Shown: piece by piece, positions 63,002 through 64,000 of the stretch
Layout: the number at the start of each line of letters is the position of its first letter
How positions within the stretch are numbered: position 1 is the first letter of the stretch
DNA from: a virus
Length of the DNA: 64,000 bases
Reading direction: 5' to 3' (one strand)
Virus record (IMG/VR): IMGVR_UViG_3300034104_005002
Coordinates: 97,055 to 161,054 of that record
Position numbers and translations under genes: made by a program
Notes under the pieces: model-generated
Databases searched by the model: none
Told to the model about the DNA's origin: nothing
The model's input: the letters and a program-made list of their open reading frames with translations, nothing else

Positions 63002-63161
63002 TTTTGCCTCCAGGTGCATTTTTTAACCAGGCGACGTACTCATACAATTGCGTCATCATTTCTCCAAGTAGTGGGCCAGCATCCTCATGAGTTATAGATG
63101 CGTGTTGTAGTTCTCTGTTTACATCTCGGTATGAAAAATAGATTTTATTAGGTTCAGTCAT
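62994..63161 (-). CDS. small protein, 55 aa
   Basis: MTEPNKIYFSYRDVNRELQH onward; shares the opening MTEP with its neighbour. Helical C-terminus. Confidence 0.55.
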   Translation of the reverse strand: MTEPNKIYFSYRDVNRELQHASITHEDAGPLLGEMMTQLYEYVAWLKNAPGGKND

Positions 63162-63372
63162 TTTTACAAAACTTCTTAAAGGATTCAATAAACTTATCTG
63201 GGTCGGTATCATCAAAATATGCTACCATAGAAACAATCTCTTCTGCTACTTTTTGTGGTGTTGGAATTTCATCACTCCAATTACATAAGTATGGAGCATC
63301 ACCACCAATAAACTCCACAACCTTACACATTACTTTTTCCCAAGAATCTTCGGGTAAATCACTGAATTTCAT
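63154..63372 (-). CDS. small acidic helical protein, 72 aa
   Basis: MKFSDLPEDSWEKVMCKVVE onward. 8-base overlap with the downstream gene. Confidence 0.6.
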   Translation of the reverse strand: MKFSDLPEDSWEKVMCKVVEFIGGDAPYLCNWSDEIPTPQKVAEEIVSMVAYFDDTDPDKFIESFKKFCKND

Positions 63373-63499
63373 AATCCCAAAGTCGTTGGTACACCAATCC
63401 TAGCACATCCTGGGTGGTTCCGCAAGTGTCGGTTGATACTGGAAGTTTTGCGGCCTCTTCCAAGATGAGTTCTAGTTCTATAAGTGCGAAATCAATCAT
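63359..63499 (-). CDS. small helical protein, 46 aa
   Basis: MIDFALIELELILEEAAKLP onward; acidic helix then a short loop. Overlaps 63154-63372 by 14 bases. Confidence 0.55.
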   Translation of the reverse strand: MIDFALIELELILEEAAKLPVSTDTCGTTQDVLGLVYQRLWDYEIQ

Positions 63500-63687
63500 T
63501 ATTCAATTCCAAAATGGGTTTTAATTTCGTCTCTAATTTCTAAAAGGGCATCAATAGTCCAATCTCTTGCGAGTTCTCCAAGAGGACTGTTTCCAATATA
63601 AATCTCATAAGTCTCAATTTTATCAATACATTCTTTCACAATTAACTCTGTAAATTTTTCAGCAAAACAATTCACGAATAATCTCAT
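63499..63687 (-). CDS. small helical protein, 62 aa
   Basis: MRLFVNCFAEKFTELIVKEC onward; helical. Overlaps the upstream gene by 29 bases. Confidence 0.55.
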   Translation of the reverse strand: MRLFVNCFAEKFTELIVKECIDKIETYEIYIGNSPLGELARDWTIDALLEIRDEIKTHFGIE

Positions 63688-63931
63688 AAAGTGTCTGTGG
63701 TTTTTGTTCTTCTACTCGGTGATACTGAACTCCATTCACAATCACCATTCTTTCATCCAAATAATCAACGTGATGTTTTGGTGGTGTGCGATGATTACAA
63801 TTTGCTTGGTTAGTCATTTGTGATTTTAAATAAGGACAATTTTCTGGAGAAACACAGCCGCCTTGATGGGCACTAGTTTTTATGTCATTTGGGGCATAGC
63901 ACCATCCGCAATCATAATAGTTACAAGTCAT
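63659..63931 (-). CDS. Cys-rich zinc-type protein, 90 aa
   Basis: CNYYDCGWCYAP and GGCVSPENCPYLKS contain five Cys in a knuckle-like cluster, followed by a basic Tyr/His-rich tail. Probably binds zinc. Confidence 0.65.
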   Translation of the reverse strand: MTCNYYDCGWCYAPNDIKTSAHQGGCVSPENCPYLKSQMTNQANCNHRTPPKHHVDYLDERMVIVNGVQYHRVEEQKPQTLYEIIRELFC

Positions 63932-64000
63932 TTTTATCTCTATACCTTTCTTCCAAAATAGATTTTAGTTTTTCTAATGCTTGACTTCTGTAAACTTCCT
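63921..64000 (-). CDS. 5'-partial gene at the right edge
   Basis: The frame enters from beyond 64000 and ends EVYRSQALEKLKSILEERYR DKNDL at 63921, overlapping the next start by 11 bases. Only 25 residues are visible; helical. Confidence 0.55.
   Translation of the reverse strand, partial: EVYRSQALEKLKSILEERYRDKNDL

Overview
The window looks like an internal piece of a large, AT-rich, double-stranded DNA tailed phage (Caudoviricetes), probably a T4-like myovirus of a cyanobacterium. The evidence is the very dense packing of about 170 mostly tiny genes, nearly all on the minus strand; a T4 gp17-like terminase ATPase domain; AATAAATA / CTAAATAG late-promoter-like sites; a phage-type SPFH (prohibitin-like) fragment; several HNH endonucleases; a lone tRNA-Leu; and accessory genes (a DUF551-type island, a 'SEEV.LF..' small protein family) of the kind I associate with cyanophages. 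Host and phage type are inferences. No rRNA, CRISPR array, reverse transcriptase, capsid or polymerase gene is visible.

Layout. 1-2.1 kb: a partial HNH-type gene behind a perfect consensus promoter, and a glycosyltransferase with a long 5' leader. 2.1-8.7 kb: small unknown genes separated by seven copies of a conserved non-coding cassette (small covarying hairpin, fixed box, bidirectional terminator), two of which carry a perfect plus-strand TTGACN-17-TATACT promoter. 8.7-9.3 kb: AT-rich iterated DNA at the strand switch to a plus-strand HNH-type gene. 10-23 kb: SF1 (UvrD/Dda-like) helicase, pentapeptide-repeat protein and short operons, each introduced by a recurring hairpin-plus-promoter module. 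23-27.5 kb: a PRTRC-like cassette encoding a ubiquitin-like protein, a JAMM/JAB peptidase, a protein-B-like (possibly E2-like) protein and an E1/ThiF adenylyltransferase. 27.5-40.7 kb: HNH gene, SPFH fragment, Toprim-domain gene with an apparent -1 frameshift, Sm-like paralogues, zinc-ribbon proteins, tRNA-Leu, and an Lcl/C-type-lectin-like gene. 40.7-42.5 kb: a GC-rich island with a DUF551-like protein and an HNH-AP2 endonuclease. 43.2-46.3 kb: the only plus-strand block, with Shine-Dalgarno sites and strong terminators, encoding a long helical protein, a collagen-like protein, a papain-like protease and Tyr-rich peptides, probably virion-associated. 46.3-64 kb: a dense minus-strand array with 4-14 bp gene overlaps, including a DEDDh exonuclease, a terminase ATPase-only gene, a glycoside-hydrolase-like protein and a TnpB nuclease.

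How parts work together. The genes look like an early/accessory region in which short operons are switched by a stereotyped intergenic module. Several proteins are visibly built from shared pieces (coiled-coil heads, Toprim tails, Sm-like domains), and several genes are broken by single-base shifts or internal deletions, so the region appears to be evolving by recombination between repeated modules. The ubiquitin-like cassette is the most coherent multi-gene system and the best candidate for a new biological activity.
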